Assembly (NCBI RefSeq): GCF_015471405.1
Contig: NZ_BLVZ01000009.1
Coordinates: 124,001-188,000 of the forward strand
Source of the DNA: Pseudomonas cichorii
Lineage (GTDB): Bacteria; Pseudomonadota; Gammaproteobacteria; Pseudomonadales; Pseudomonadaceae
Direction of reading: 5' to 3'
DNA: 64,000 bases
Position numbers and translations under genes: made by a program. Positions 9,023 through 16,999 of the stretch are shown one piece after another. Within the stretch, counting starts at the first letter, position 1. The number at the start of each line of letters is the position of its first letter. The notes under the pieces are model-generated. The model did not search any database and was not told the origin of the DNA. It worked only from the letters and a program-made list of their open reading frames with translations.

Positions 9023-9231
9023 GCAGCTCCTTTCAATACCATGGCGACCAGCTCGTTGCCGTTTGCTTTGCTGTACGCCGACCAATCGACATACCAGAGC
9101 TTGCCGATTTGCTCGCCTGGTAGCTGGCCATTTCTGATGTAGTTGCGAATTGCCTGTGAGCAGGGCGGGGTGCCGTTCTCGCCCCAGCGCCTCCGGCGAA
9201 ACTCACTGATCTTTATCAGTTCCTTTCTCAT
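9019..9231 (-). CDS. Excisionase-like small DNA-binding protein (Xis)
   Basis: A 70-residue basic protein, RKELIKISEFRRRRWGEN...CSQAIRNYIRNGQLPGEQIG-KLWYVDW, with the winged-helix/MerR-like pattern of phage excisionases, including a Trp-Tyr-Val-Asp wing end. Excisionases bend att DNA and steer the integrase toward excision. ATG 9231 is preferred over 9243 because a GGAG lies 8 nt upstream. It overlaps the integrase start by 4 bp (ATGA), so the two are likely co-translated. Confidence 0.75.
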   Translation of the reverse strand: MRKELIKISEFRRRRWGENGTPPCSQAIRNYIRNGQLPGEQIGKLWYVDWSAYSKANGNELVAMVLKGAA

Positions 9232-9272
9232 AATTGGCTCCATTGCCGCGCACGGCGGCAGAATTGATGGGG

Positions 9273-9563
9273 TTAGGCGGAAGCCTTGGCGATGACCGAT
9301 TCGGCATGAGCCAGCGCAGCGTGGTACTTGCTGATGTTGGCTGCGCCCAGTCGTGCCAGGCCGACCAGATTTGAAAGGCTTTCCAGCAGTTCTGGTGCGG
9401 CGGCGATCAGCTTTGCGTTTGCCTCAATTTCCGGCAGCTGGCGCATGTTTGAGACAACTGCGGCTACCGCAAGCGAGTCGCCTGGGTGCAGAATGTTGAA
9501 GTCATGGAAGTAATCCGGTCCTTCGTGACGCCAGGGTCCTGGAGTGTGTTTGTGTTTCGTCAT
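9273..9563 (-). CDS. Phage accessory protein of the HTPGPW type
   Basis: Ninety-six residues with the pattern KHTPGPWRHEG near the N-terminus and EIEANAKLIAAAPELLESL in the middle. That pairing is a familiar signature of small proteins in the integrase-proximal arm of many prophages. No biochemical function is established for the family to my knowledge. It is in the leftward operon headed toward xis and int, 29 bp upstream of the xis region. Confidence 0.65.
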   Translation of the reverse strand: MTKHKHTPGPWRHEGPDYFHDFNILHPGDSLAVAAVVSNMRQLPEIEANAKLIAAAPELLESLSNLVGLARLGAANISKYHAALAHAESVIAKASA

Positions 9564-9617
9564 GGCAATGGCTCTCCATGCCCGCCGAGCGGCTGGCAGA
9601 TAGATGTGGGGGGGGGA

Positions 9618-9845
9618 TTAAGCGATCACTTCGGTTATCGCATGTTCAACTGAGCCAGAGCGCACACTGGCATCGCCCAGATAAATGCGGTTCAACACAT
9701 GGCCGTGCTGATCGGTAACCGCATCGGTGTTATCTTCCATCTCCGATAGATCTGGCAGAGCCAGATGGCGAACACGCTGGATATCGACGCCTTCCGGCAC
9801 ATCGAAAAAGGTCTTGATGGTGGTGATCACCATAATTTTTGGCAT
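9618..9845 (-). CDS. Small hypothetical phage protein
   Basis: ATG 9845 is preceded by AAGGA at proper spacing, giving 75 residues (MPKIMVITTIKTFFDVPEG...). No domain is recognised. It lies in the same leftward operon as the integrase. Earlier in-frame starts lack a ribosome binding site. Confidence 0.55.
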   Translation of the reverse strand: MPKIMVITTIKTFFDVPEGVDIQRVRHLALPDLSEMEDNTDAVTDQHGHVLNRIYLGDASVRSGSVEHAITEVIA

Positions 9846-9891
9846 GAGAAATCCTTGCCCGCTGCTGCAGGCTGAGTTGTTAGGGAAGGGG

Positions 9892-10230
9892 TTAAGGCTG
9901 GATTGCGAGAAGTTCTGCGACGACTTGGCCGGTATTGTGGAAATACCAGTCACTGTCGGTGAGGTTGTTGATCATGAATGCCGCGAACTCATCGGCAGGC
10001 ATCCGCTTCATGATTCGCTCGAACTTTGGCGGCGGCCCTCTCCAGGCAGGCTCTACGCCGACAAGGCGGGTGGCGGCCAGATTGTGATGTCCGTCCAGTA
10101 GCAGGCGGTAGGTCTTGCCGCGCAGTTCTATATCGAGCGTGCGGACAATGAACACCTTGAATTTGGCAGCCTTGCGCGCAACTACGTCCCGGTTCAAGTA
10201 TCGCTGGCTGCTGATCAGTGGCGGGCTCAT
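9892..10230 (-). CDS. ParB/Srx-like nuclease-fold phage protein
   Basis: A 112-residue protein with the motif YRLLLDGHHNLAATRLVG, which resembles the DGHHR/LAA core of ParB-like and sulfiredoxin-fold domains, preceded by an RTLDIELRGKTY strand. Such single-domain ParB-like proteins are common in phage accessory regions; their substrate is unknown. The start overlaps the stop of the upstream gene by 4 bp (ATGA), so it is translationally coupled. Confidence 0.6.
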   Translation of the reverse strand: MSPPLISSQRYLNRDVVARKAAKFKVFIVRTLDIELRGKTYRLLLDGHHNLAATRLVGVEPAWRGPPPKFERIMKRMPADEFAAFMINNLTDSDWYFHNTGQVVAELLAIQP

Positions 10231-10550
10231 GCCGCTCTCCGCTCAGGGTTCCCATACAGATCGTACTCAGGACGCCCTGGCGGATACGCCTCGGCTGTCA
10301 TGGCTTGGTCGATTGCTGCGCGCAGATTCTCGTGCCAATTCTCGCCAACGACGCGCTTGTGAGGGGCGGCCATGTACTGCCCAGAAACTTCAATGCCGAT
10401 GCTGTAGTCGCCTGCATCGGCATTCGCGCAACTGATGAATTCAACGTCCCAGTTGCAGGCCTCAAGAGCGTCCAGTCTCCGCTTGTCCCTGCGAAGCGCC
10501 TCCAGCTCTGCAGTGGAAACGATCGTGAAGTTGGTTTTCTTCTTGCTCAC
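10227..10550 (-). CDS. Hypothetical phage protein
   Basis: A 107-residue protein with a charged N-terminal helix (TAELEALRRDKRRLDALEA) followed by a mixed region ending in PGRPEYDLYGNPERRAA. Its start and stop overlap both neighbours by ATGA, which strongly supports that it is a real gene of the operon. No domain is recognised. Confidence 0.6.
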   Translation of the reverse strand: MSKKKTNFTIVSTAELEALRRDKRRLDALEACNWDVEFISCANADAGDYSIGIEVSGQYMAAPHKRVVGENWHENLRAAIDQAMTAEAYPPGRPEYDLYGNPERRAA

Positions 10551-10789
10551 ATCGAATACCTCTCATCAACGCGCCGATCCGGCGCATCCGTGGGTGTTGG
10601 CTTGGCTTCTGGCTTGAGCTGGCTGTCCGGCACGCAACTGATGCCGACGCCGTTCAGGATGTAGCACGTCACACCGCGCTGGCTGTCGCGCTCGATTTCG
10701 ATCACGTTTTGGCGATGGGCCGGTGCTGGGTTAGGAGCCGCGCTGGCGCTGGCGGCCAGCAGCATCAGGATGAGAGCGAGGCGATTCAT
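10547..10789 (-). CDS. Small secreted or lipid-free exported phage protein
   Basis: ATG 10789 gives 80 residues beginning MNRLALILMLLAASASAAPNP, a clear Sec signal peptide with an A-S-A cleavage site and no lipobox Cys. The mature part contains two Cys (GVTCYILNGVGISCVP) that could form a disulfide, as expected for a periplasmic protein. ATGA overlaps link it with both neighbours. Function unknown; an exported moron-like role is a guess. Confidence 0.55.
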   Translation of the reverse strand: MNRLALILMLLAASASAAPNPAPAHRQNVIEIERDSQRGVTCYILNGVGISCVPDSQLKPEAKPTPTDAPDRRVDERYSM

Positions 10790-11529
10790 GGGGTTACCCC
10801 GTGCGCCCTGGCCAGTCGCACATCTTCGGCAGTGATGATGTGATCCGAGATGCCTTCGATAGTGAAGAATTGGGGTTCGCAATACTCGCGCGCCCAGGCC
10901 TTCAGAGGTTCCAGGGCCTTTTCAAGAGCCGCCTTCGCTGACTCATCAAGGTCTGGGTAGTTGTCGACCCATTCCCCTGCATCGCTACCAACTGCCTTCT
11001 CGAACATGTGATCAGCAATACTGTCGGCATCAGGGAGGAAACCAGCCGGGTCAGCTTTGCACACCCCGCCAACCTTCACGGTATCGCCGACCTTAAGCCC
11101 GTTGCCCAGCCCAGGGCCGAAGCTGGTTCCTTCGGCGGCGCTGCCAAAGTTGTCGCGCACCAACGCCATCAGGTTCGGGTAATCCCATGAGCCATCATCG
11201 CCATTCAGCGACCAGTATTGTTCGCCTTTGCGGCGCACCCAGCTCACGCAAGGCCCGTCTTCCGAATCAAAGATACCCAGCAGGAACCACTCAGGACCTG
11301 GTGCGACAGGCTCCCAGCCCAGGCAATGGGCTGCGCCATCATCGTACGGGTGCGGCTCGCTGATATCCGCATCCATGTGCCACTGCGTCACCTCAAGCCC
11401 CTGCGCAACGAGCCAAGCCTTGAAGGCTTTATGATTTTCGTCAAAGTTGGGTTCGTCGGGGTGACTCCAGTAGCCGTCCTCGTCGCGGACAACAGGTACA
11501 GGTTGAATCAGTTTCATTTCTTCAGGCAT
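10786..11529 (-). CDS. Hypothetical phage protein, 247 aa
   Basis: ATG 11529 is preceded by AAGGACG with suitable spacing. The protein is acidic and Trp-rich, with VVRDEDGYWSHPDEPNF and WHMDADISEPHPYDDGAAH. The C-terminal part (AARE..., ADHMFEKAVG, EDVRLARAHGV) is helical. I do not recognise a named domain. It is the first gene of the leftward operon that runs to the integrase. Its first five codons (MPEE-M/N-KL) and upstream sequence are shared with an otherwise unrelated gene at 20703-21203, because both lie at the end of the same repeat. Confidence 0.55.
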   Translation of the reverse strand: MPEEMKLIQPVPVVRDEDGYWSHPDEPNFDENHKAFKAWLVAQGLEVTQWHMDADISEPHPYDDGAAHCLGWEPVAPGPEWFLLGIFDSEDGPCVSWVRRKGEQYWSLNGDDGSWDYPNLMALVRDNFGSAAEGTSFGPGLGNGLKVGDTVKVGGVCKADPAGFLPDADSIADHMFEKAVGSDAGEWVDNYPDLDESAKAALEKALEPLKAWAREYCEPQFFTIEGISDHIITAEDVRLARAHGVTP

Positions 11530-11760
11530 GACTTCGTCCTTGCCGCTGTAGCAGCTATGCGGCGAAAAAAAGATTCGGGTATCGTTCACTCCAGAAAAAT
11601 ACGGAGTTTCTAAGTGATCGTTTTCGGAGTTGAGTACCGGTTTGGTAGAGCATCCGGCGTTGTCGCCGGGCATGACGGTCTTGCGCTCGAGTGCTTGCGG
11701 GGGCAAAACGTCGTCTTTGAGGTTTTCAGAAATGACGAAACTTTGCGGTTTGAAGTAACC

Positions 11761-11871
11761 CTATTCGAGAGGGATGTACCTCTGGAACTGCTCGAACATG
11801 CCATACCGATCGCCCGTCAGGAACTTGGTGACTTTGTTACCTGCGAGCCTGAGTGATACAGGCTTGAGCAT
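11761..11871 (-). pseudogene. Truncated copy of the ORF that is open at 20703-21203
   Basis: ATG 11871 has AGGTG upstream and begins MLKPVSLRLAGNKVTKF. It stops at a TAG (codon 37) where the 20.7-kb copy has CAG (Gln). The frame after the stop stays open and runs in phase into the gene at 10786. Copy A therefore looks like a nonsense-mutated allele, if the ORF is a real gene at all. Confidence 0.35.
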
Positions 11872-12182
11872 GGTTGCACCTGGTATTCGGTGATGGTGTG
11901 CGCCGGGCTGTCGCGAATGCCCAGGCGATCGGCGATGTAGACTTCCAGCTGTGCGCCTTGCGATTTGTCCCAGCCGGGCAGGGTGGCAACGTGGTCGCAG
12001 GTGACTAGCTGGGCCAAGTCTCGGCGCATGCATTCCTCCCACGTTCCGCCGTCTGGGTTGATCTCGGCGGGGTTGGCCACATCGAAGCCCAAGCGGCGAA
12101 GCCTTTCTGCCTCAGCGTTGAACGCAGGAAAGTTCAGGTCCGGCAGGCCAGTCATTGGGCCTGACAAGTAGATTTTGGGCAT
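11817..12182 (-). CDS. DUF4406 protein (nucleoside 2-deoxyribosyltransferase-like), copy A
   Basis: A 121-residue protein beginning PKIYLSGPMTGLPDLNFPAF, then ANPAEINPDGGTWEECMRRD and the acidic/Asp strand LVTCDHVATLPGWDKSQGAQLE. This is the DUF4406 signature, related to nucleoside deoxyribosyltransferases that exchange bases on deoxynucleosides. It is common in phage accessory arms. The last 20 residues depart from the family pattern and overlap the start of the next ORF, so the C-terminus may be recombinant. A second copy lies at 21149. Confidence 0.8.
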   Translation of the reverse strand: MPKIYLSGPMTGLPDLNFPAFNAEAERLRRLGFDVANPAEINPDGGTWEECMRRDLAQLVTCDHVATLPGWDKSQGAQLEVYIADRLGIRDSPAHTITEYQVQPCSSLYHSGSQVTKSPSS

Positions 12183-12445
12183 GAAAGCTCCTTGCCGGTC
12201 GTGTCGCGACGAGGCGGTATGTCAAGGGGGAAGGTTTTGGAATAGAACGAGATGTTTCAGGTGTGTTTCGGCGAGTGTCATGACGGCATGCTGGTTACCT
12301 AAACCAAGCCGGAGCTCTATCGCATGAAACGATTGACCAATTGGATAAGCGTCATTGCTGCTGTGATTCGTCTGCTCAATGTGCTCAGCCGTACGGGCTG
12401 GTTTTGAGCAGCTACAGTTCACCTATCAACCGAAAGGAGGTGGTG

Positions 12446-12700
12446 ATGGATAGCTACGTGTGCGTGATTTGCAAGGGGAAAGGCACGGAAGAGTTTTCCG
12501 TAGGAGAGTTCAGGAATGTTGAATGCCGGAATTGCGGAAAATACCTGATCTCAAGAACAGTGCTGAATGGCATGAAGGCGAGAAACAACTGCTTTAACAT
12601 CGCAGCCACAAGATCCTGCATCAATGGATTCATTGCTGCTGGAAAGCCTGCAGTTATTTCCCGCGCCGAGGTGGCGGCACATCAGTTGTTTTCTGCTTAG
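12446..12700 (+). CDS. Small zinc-ribbon protein
   Basis: ATG 12446 follows a perfect AAAGGAGG Shine-Dalgarno. The 84-residue product has CVIC and, 19 residues later, CRNC, a treble-clef/zinc-ribbon spacing near the N-terminus, then a short helical tail. It could bind nucleic acid. Its stop overlaps the stop of the convergent gene at 12697 by 4 bp. Plus-strand cassettes like this one interrupt the leftward operons of this region. Confidence 0.6.
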   Translation: MDSYVCVICKGKGTEEFSVGEFRNVECRNCGKYLISRTVLNGMKARNNCFNIAATRSCINGFIAAGKPAVISRAEVAAHQLFSA

Positions 12701-12957
12701 CGTTCGCTGGCTGGCACCTCTTTGAGTGTCAACGTGATAGGGCCTTCGCGCATATCGCCCTGGAGATCACCGTCAAGCTCGCTGATTTCCTGTCGCGTCA
12801 GGTTCTTCCATTTGGCAATAACGTAATCGCCCTTGAGGATTCCGATTGGCATCTCCCGGCAGGTTGAGCCGTAGCTATAGCCGTTCTGCTGAAGCCATTC
12901 CTGAGCTGCCCAGAGGGCCTTGAAGGTCACAGGGTTGGAAAAGGTTTTTTTGAACAT
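12697..12957 (-). CDS. Hypothetical phage protein, 86 aa
   Basis: Begins MFKKTFSNPVTFKALWAAQEWLQQNGYSYGS and ends with ITLTLKEVPASER. No domain is recognised. Its leader (12963-12987) is a 25-nt sequence identical to the leader of the PAPS-reductase-like gene at 14642, including the GAGGAT ribosome binding site, so the two are probably controlled alike. Confidence 0.55.
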   Translation of the reverse strand: MFKKTFSNPVTFKALWAAQEWLQQNGYSYGSTCREMPIGILKGDYVIAKWKNLTRQEISELDGDLQGDMREGPITLTLKEVPASER

Positions 12958-12962
12958 GATTG

Positions 12963-12987
12963 ATCCTCGCCTGTGGCGTGATTCGTT
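12963..12987 (-). promoter_or_regulatory. 25-nt leader shared with 15601-15625
   Basis: The 25 bases are identical at both places and lie immediately before the start codons of two unrelated minus-strand genes. They include the SD and an AATCACGCC core that recurs in the leaders of the genes starting at 16999 and 23078. Confidence 0.6.
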
Positions 12988-13224
12988 TGAGTTCTTTTGG
13001 AGGATTTACGCAGTCATAGCAGAATCAAGTTGTTGCTTTCTTGTGATTAGGGAAATATTAAAATTGGCGTTCAAATAGTTGAGTTTCTGCTTGAGATAGG
13101 AGTTTGCTGTGGTTGTGTGAGTGGTGCAGTGCTTGATTTGGTTCTAGGCAGTCTCCACTATTTGGAATGGTGCTGCGTGATGCGATTTGATAGGGCTCAA
13201 GAGACTATCTGAAACTTACTGAGG

Positions 13225-14085
13225 GTGCAGATTTTGATAAAAAAAATAATTGGTAAACTAAGAAATGCAATTCGATTTCCAGCACATAATAATCTATTGC
13301 TATGGGTTGGGTTGATGCTTATCTTTTTGGTACTGACTGTGTTTGTGGTCGGTTATTACTGTATGGGGCTTGATGGGGGTATTAGCTGGGGGACTTTTGG
13401 GGACTATTTTGGAGGTGTTCTTAATCCTATATTGAGCTTTTTGGCTTTATTTGCTGTTGTTAGGGGGCTTGGTTTCCAGTTTGAAGAATTGAAAGGTAAT
13501 CGAGAGGAAGCGAAGTCTGCTCTTGACTTACAGCTTGAACAAACGAAAATATTTAAGCAGCAGAGTTTTGAGTCGGTTTTTTTTGGCCTTCTTCAGCTTT
13601 ACTCAAAGAGTATTGATGAGCTCGAATTGGGTGCGGTAATTGATGGTGGTGTTTCAGGTGCCTCAGTTATGAAGTATATTTCTGAAAAGGCGAATTTAGA
13701 TATTATAGTGTGGGATGAGATATTTCATGCTGCGCCTTTGAGAGTTTCCCAAATTAAACCTACTATTATTTATCATTTGGGTGAGGAATTTTTACCTTTG
13801 GCTGAGGGTGGGCCTATTAGGTCGTTTAAAATACTTTCACAGTTATTGTTGCATATTGATCTTTGTGATCTCAGTAATCCATCACTTAAACAGAGCTATT
13901 TTATGATCGCCAAGTCGCTCTTGACGCCCGCTGAGATTGAATGTGCGGCACTTTATGCTTTTACTCATGAAGGACGTGAGTTGTATGAGGTCATGATAAG
14001 AAATAGTTTTCTTAAGTATCTGCCCCAAAGAGCTTCCCTCTCGAAGCTAAAAGATTGTGGCTTAATGCCCAATTATGAATCATAA
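13225..14085 (+). CDS. putAbiC-type phage abortive infection membrane protein
   Basis: Two hydrophobic segments (about residues 23-46 and 60-80) frame the motif SWGTFGDYFGGVLNPILSFLAL, the hallmark I associate with putative AbiC-like abortive infection proteins. A charged helix (FEELKGNREEAKSALDLQLEQTKIFKQQ) and a cytoplasmic C-terminal domain follow. Such proteins are predicted to stop phage growth by harming the infected cell. The gene is visibly AT-rich against its surroundings, with codons such as ATA, TTA and AAA, and is flanked by unrelated cassettes, which marks it as a recently acquired defence cargo. GTG 13225 has no room for an SD; TTG 13234 has GAGG 9 nt upstream and may be the true start. 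Confidence 0.75.
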   Translation: MQILIKKIIGKLRNAIRFPAHNNLLLWVGLMLIFLVLTVFVVGYYCMGLDGGISWGTFGDYFGGVLNPILSFLALFAVVRGLGFQFEELKGNREEAKSALDLQLEQTKIFKQQSFESVFFGLLQLYSKSIDELELGAVIDGGVSGASVMKYISEKANLDIIVWDEIFHAAPLRVSQIKPTIIYHLGEEFLPLAEGGPIRSFKILSQLLLHIDLCDLSNPSLKQSYFMIAKSLLTPAEIECAALYAFTHEGRELYEVMIRNSFLKYLPQRASLSKLKDCGLMPNYES

Positions 14086-14255
14086 ACCAACAAAAATATG
14101 TCATTCAGAGGGCCTTTCAAAATCAGAGAACCAAGCCAGTGCTAGGCTGCGGTTGCGGCCTCTATGCCGCTGCACACGGAGCCGTATTGGAATGCGGACA
14201 TGGATCATCCTCGCCAGTATATTCGGCTTTCTGAATCGGGATAAAAGGAGATGTC

Positions 14256-14630
14256 GTGGTTGGACCTACTGAGAAGGGCCTGAGGAAATGCGTAAAAATT
14301 GCTTGGGCATTGATCATCTTTGCGATTGCTGTGCCTTTGCTTTCGATGGCTGCTCCCTACCCAAAAATTCCCGATTTAGACGCGGGGTCGTGGTTCAGTC
14401 GAAGCGGAGCAGTGATGACGGTTTTCGCGCTCCTTGCTGAAAGCGTCTTGTTAAAGGTAAGACTTTCGATAACCCCGACGGGCTTTGGATGGGCTGGTTT
14501 AAATGAGCTGCGGCAGACATTCCTACCCGCGCTCAACAAATCCGATGCGCTGATTTTTATCTTGGTGATAACCGGAACTATGATTTGGGCCTACGGTGAT
14601 CTACCGTTCAAGTATCTTTTGGCGCGATAG
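14256..14630 (+). CDS. Small membrane protein, 124 aa
   Basis: GTG 14256 is preceded by AAAAGGAG at 5 nt. Three hydrophobic segments are visible: WALIIFAIAVPLLSMA, a middle stretch around GAVMTVFALLAESVLL, and ALIFILVITGTMIWAYG. No family is recognised. It follows the putAbiC-like gene by 170 bp and precedes a convergent PAPS-reductase-like gene, so it may be part of the same accessory cargo. Confidence 0.5.
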   Translation: MVGPTEKGLRKCVKIAWALIIFAIAVPLLSMAAPYPKIPDLDAGSWFSRSGAVMTVFALLAESVLLKVRLSITPTGFGWAGLNELRQTFLPALNKSDALIFILVITGTMIWAYGDLPFKYLLAR

Positions 14631-14641
14631 CTGGTTTGTGG

Positions 14642-15595
14642 TTACTCACAAAGCCCGTAAGCAGAACTGCAGGCGGTTGCGTCAGTTGCGATCATCAGGT
14701 CGTACTGAATGCCGCCTCTGGAGGTCTTCGACCACTCGACAGCTTGTCGGATGCTTGCGATCTCCATAACCTCAAGTGCGTTCATGTCCGCGATGGAGCC
14801 TTTCGGGTGTTTCGCATTGGAGCCTGCGAAGAAGGTCGCAGCGCCCCGCTTGCTGGCCTGCTGGACGATTCGCTCCCATTGATCGATGCGGTCGATTACC
14901 TCTGGAAAGCGCAGCGCAATTTCCCGCAGCTCATCTTTGCGGCAATTGATGCAGGGCATGCATCCGACGCGGCCCATGCCCTGAGAGTAGAGCGGATTCG
15001 GATCGATACCCATGTAGCGGTGGGCTTCAAACACCGTAGGGATGTCCCACTTCAAGATCGGCCGGTAGTTGAACAGTCCGCCGCCTACCTCGTCGCACTC
15101 CGGCAGGTAACGGCGGTTCAATGATTCGTCGGCGCGTACGCCTTGCCAACTGATCAGCATGTTGCCTTTGCCCATCATTGGCATAACCACCTGTTCGAGC
15201 ATCGGGTCGCGCTTCAACTCCATCGTGCAGAACTGTGCTTTGCGACTGGGGAATCGGCCTTTCCAGATGCACAGGTCAAGGAATGGGTTGCCGGTTGGCT
15301 GAAGCACTTCGAGTGCAGCCAGGACCACCGATTCTTCGATTCCTTGCTCTCGCCATTTGGTCGCAATGAATTGCCGCTTTCCAGCGATCTGCCGTTTGAA
15401 GCTGGCCTTCACCCTCGTGATAGGAACGCCAGTTGCTCGTTCCAGGTAGTCGAGATATTGGTACGTTTGCTCATGCTCGTTGCCGGTGTCGGCGAAGACG
15501 GCCTGAAGGTTTTCTGTCTCCAGCGCGATAGCCACCAGCAGCGTCGCGGTCGAGTCTTTCCCGCCGCTGACGCTGACGATGTTCTGGGTAGGCAT
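14642..15595 (-). CDS. PAPS reductase-family (PP-loop) phage protein
   Basis: A 317-residue protein with the PP-loop SGGKDS at residues 10-15, followed by AVFADTGNEHEQTYQYLDYL and the Cys-rich segment GRVGCMPCINCRKDEL. This architecture belongs to the phosphoadenosine-phosphosulfate reductase/DndC-like group, which adenylates substrates using ATP. In phages it is frequent but unproven; roles in DNA or tRNA thiolation have been discussed for relatives. The intact gene has a decayed counterpart at 22212-23078, in the same relative place of the second arm. The start ATG 15595 has GAGGAT upstream in the shared 25-nt leader. Confidence 0.8.
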   Translation of the reverse strand: MPTQNIVSVSGGKDSTATLLVAIALETENLQAVFADTGNEHEQTYQYLDYLERATGVPITRVKASFKRQIAGKRQFIATKWREQGIEESVVLAALEVLQPTGNPFLDLCIWKGRFPSRKAQFCTMELKRDPMLEQVVMPMMGKGNMLISWQGVRADESLNRRYLPECDEVGGGLFNYRPILKWDIPTVFEAHRYMGIDPNPLYSQGMGRVGCMPCINCRKDELREIALRFPEVIDRIDQWERIVQQASKRGAATFFAGSNAKHPKGSIADMNALEVMEIASIRQAVEWSKTSRGGIQYDLMIATDATACSSAYGLCE

Positions 15596-15600
15596 GGTTC

Positions 15601-15625
15601 ATCCTCGCCTGTGGCGTGATTCGTT
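15601..15625 (-). promoter_or_regulatory. 25-nt leader shared with 12963-12987
   Basis: Identical to the leader of the gene at 12697. The plus-strand side of the same intergenic space carries the hairpin at 15646-15662, so this is a compact divergent control region. Confidence 0.6.
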
Positions 15626-15645
15626 GAAGTGGGTTATTTGTGTAT

Positions 15646-15662
15646 TTCGGCATGGAGCCGAA
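15646..15662 (+). promoter_or_regulatory. Leader hairpin with AUGGA loop (1 of 4)
   Basis: TTCGGC-ATGGA-GCCGAA forms a perfect 6-bp stem with a five-base loop; AGGAG of the next gene starts 4 nt later. Three more genes in the region (17413, 23167, 25250) have the same loop with different paired stem bases. Confidence 0.65.
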
Positions 15663-15676
15663 TAGAGGAGTTGGAC

Positions 15677-15901
15677 GTGGCGAAAAAGGAACGACCTACC
15701 AAATCTGAGCGCTACAGACAGAAACATCAGTTTGATGATCTTGCTGCACAGCTCGAGGCAACTCCTGTCGAATACAGGGCCAAACTGTACGAGAAGCTAG
15801 AGCGTGAGCGGATTGCCAAGTCCCTGGAAAAGTCAGGCAAAAAGCGCCGTGGCGGTTGGCCGTTTGTGTCGGGGAGCTTTGAGAGTGGAGGCAAGAAGTA
15901 A
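15677..15901 (+). CDS. Small basic protein behind an AUGGA-loop hairpin
   Basis: GTG 15677 has AGGAG 7 nt upstream and yields 74 residues, AKKERPTKSERYRQKHQFDD...YEKLERERIAKSLEKSGKK, strongly charged and probably helical and nucleic-acid binding. No family is recognised. The leader hairpin at 15646 suggests post-transcriptional control. Confidence 0.55.
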   Translation: MAKKERPTKSERYRQKHQFDDLAAQLEATPVEYRAKLYEKLERERIAKSLEKSGKKRRGGWPFVSGSFESGGKK

Positions 15902-15913
15902 TTCGCCCCAAAC

Positions 15914-16999
15914 TTAAGCCGCCGGCGGAGAGTCGTGGAATACGTCCATCTGCGCTGCGCCATCCAGCCAGGCAGCGTCGATCCGGTCGCGAGCCAGCGC
16001 CGCATACTCTGGGTTCAGCTCGCAGGTGATCGACCGGCGACCTTCCTGCATCGACACCAGCGCCGTGGTCCCAGCTCCGCCAAACGGATCGAGCACCAAG
16101 CCGCCACGCGGAGCGCCGGCCAGAACGCAGGGGCGGATCAGATCTGGCGGGAAGGTGGCGAAGTGGGCTCCCTTGAATCCCTGGGTGGGCACGGTCCAGA
16201 CGCTACGTTTATTCCGGCTCGCTATATCCCATTCGCTCTCCGGACGATCCGGCCTGTGTGTCCCTTTGCTTTGACCGGGAATGGCTTGCTCGCGCTTTGA
16301 ATCATTACGCTGGAAGCTGTCCCGGCGTGATCGTGGACCACCTACGGCTTTCATGTTGCCGTTGGTTTTGCCTGGTATGCGGTCGCTGCCCGCCTGCTCT
16401 TCGATGTTCTGAGCCCATCGTGCTACGCTCGATTCTGCTGCAGGCTCCCTGATGGCCTGCATATCGCAGTGATAACGAGGCGACTTGCTGAGCAGAAAAA
16501 CGTACTCGTGGGCCTTTGTACAGCGGTCCCGAGTCGATTCCGGCATCGGATTCGGTTTGTGCCAAATGATGTCCTGTCTCAGGTACCAGCCGTCATCCTG
16601 CAGGGCGAAAGCCAGACGCCAAGGTATGCCCATCATATCCTTGTGCTTGAGTCCTTCAGGTATTTGGCTTGAACGGCGAGCATGAGTCGTTCTCACAGAA
16701 ATGTGTGGAGCCTTGCTCTGCCCGGTACTAAGAGGGCCATTTGGCTTGCTTGCATAGCTGTCGCCCATGTTCACCCATAGCGTGCCGTCGTTGCGCAGCA
16801 CTCTGCGCACCTCACAGAACACTTCAACCAGTCGAGCAATGAATTCTGCTGGTGTTGCTTCCAGTCCGATTTGACCTCCAACGCCATAATCGCGAAGGCC
16901 GAAGTAAGGCGGGCTGGTGATGCATGTGTGCACACATTGATTGGGAAGCTGGCGTATCATTTCGATGCAGTCGCCGATCATGATGCGATGGTTCTCCAT
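15914..16999 (-). CDS. DNA methyltransferase, beta class (N4-cytosine or N6-adenine)
   Basis: A 361-residue AdoMet-dependent amino-methyltransferase. The catalytic motif IV TSPPY is at residues 28-32 and the AdoMet motif DPFGGAGTT lies near residue 305, the IV-before-I order of the beta class. TSPPY is more typical of N4-cytosine enzymes than DPPY, but this alone does not decide. A central region rich in Arg and Ser (about 190-260) may be the target-recognition part. No restriction endonuclease is adjacent, so it is an orphan phage methyltransferase, likely used to protect the phage genome from host restriction. Confidence 0.88.
   Translation of the reverse strand: MENHRIMIGDCIEMIRQLPNQCVHTCITSPPYFGLRDYGVGGQIGLEATPAEFIARLVEVFCEVRRVLRNDGTLWVNMGDSYASKPNGPLSTGQSKAPHISVRTTHARRSSQIPEGLKHKDMMGIPWRLAFALQDDGWYLRQDIIWHKPNPMPESTRDRCTKAHEYVFLLSKSPRYHCDMQAIREPAAESSVARWAQNIEEQAGSDRIPGKTNGNMKAVGGPRSRRDSFQRNDSKREQAIPGQSKGTHRPDRPESEWDIASRNKRSVWTVPTQGFKGAHFATFPPDLIRPCVLAGAPRGGLVLDPFGGAGTTALVSMQEGRRSITCELNPEYAALARDRIDAAWLDGAAQMDVFHDSPPAA

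Larger units (their letters stand above)
11519..12182. repeat. 664-bp repeat, copy A (partner 20851-21514)
   Basis: The two copies align without gaps at a constant offset of 9,332 bp. From 11519 to about 12070 only about nine differences are visible. From 12070 to 12182, inside the 5' part of the DUF4406 gene, differences become frequent and mostly silent. One end of the homology falls sharply at the start codon of the next gene downstream. Confidence 0.9.

Noticed and set aside
11614..11856. Plus-strand frame of 80 codons within the repeat, open in both copies with GGAG 7 nt upstream
   Set aside because: Plausible, but the opposite strand has better codon character in copy B; without homology I did not list both.
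14075..14272. Plus-strand frame of 65 codons between the putAbiC-like gene and the membrane protein
   Set aside because: No ribosome binding site at its start, Arg/Cys-rich composition, and it overlaps the well-supported GTG start at 14256.
15914..16999. A restriction endonuclease paired with the methyltransferase
   Set aside because: Neighbouring genes are a small basic protein and a Gly-rich protein; neither has nuclease motifs, so this is an orphan methyltransferase.
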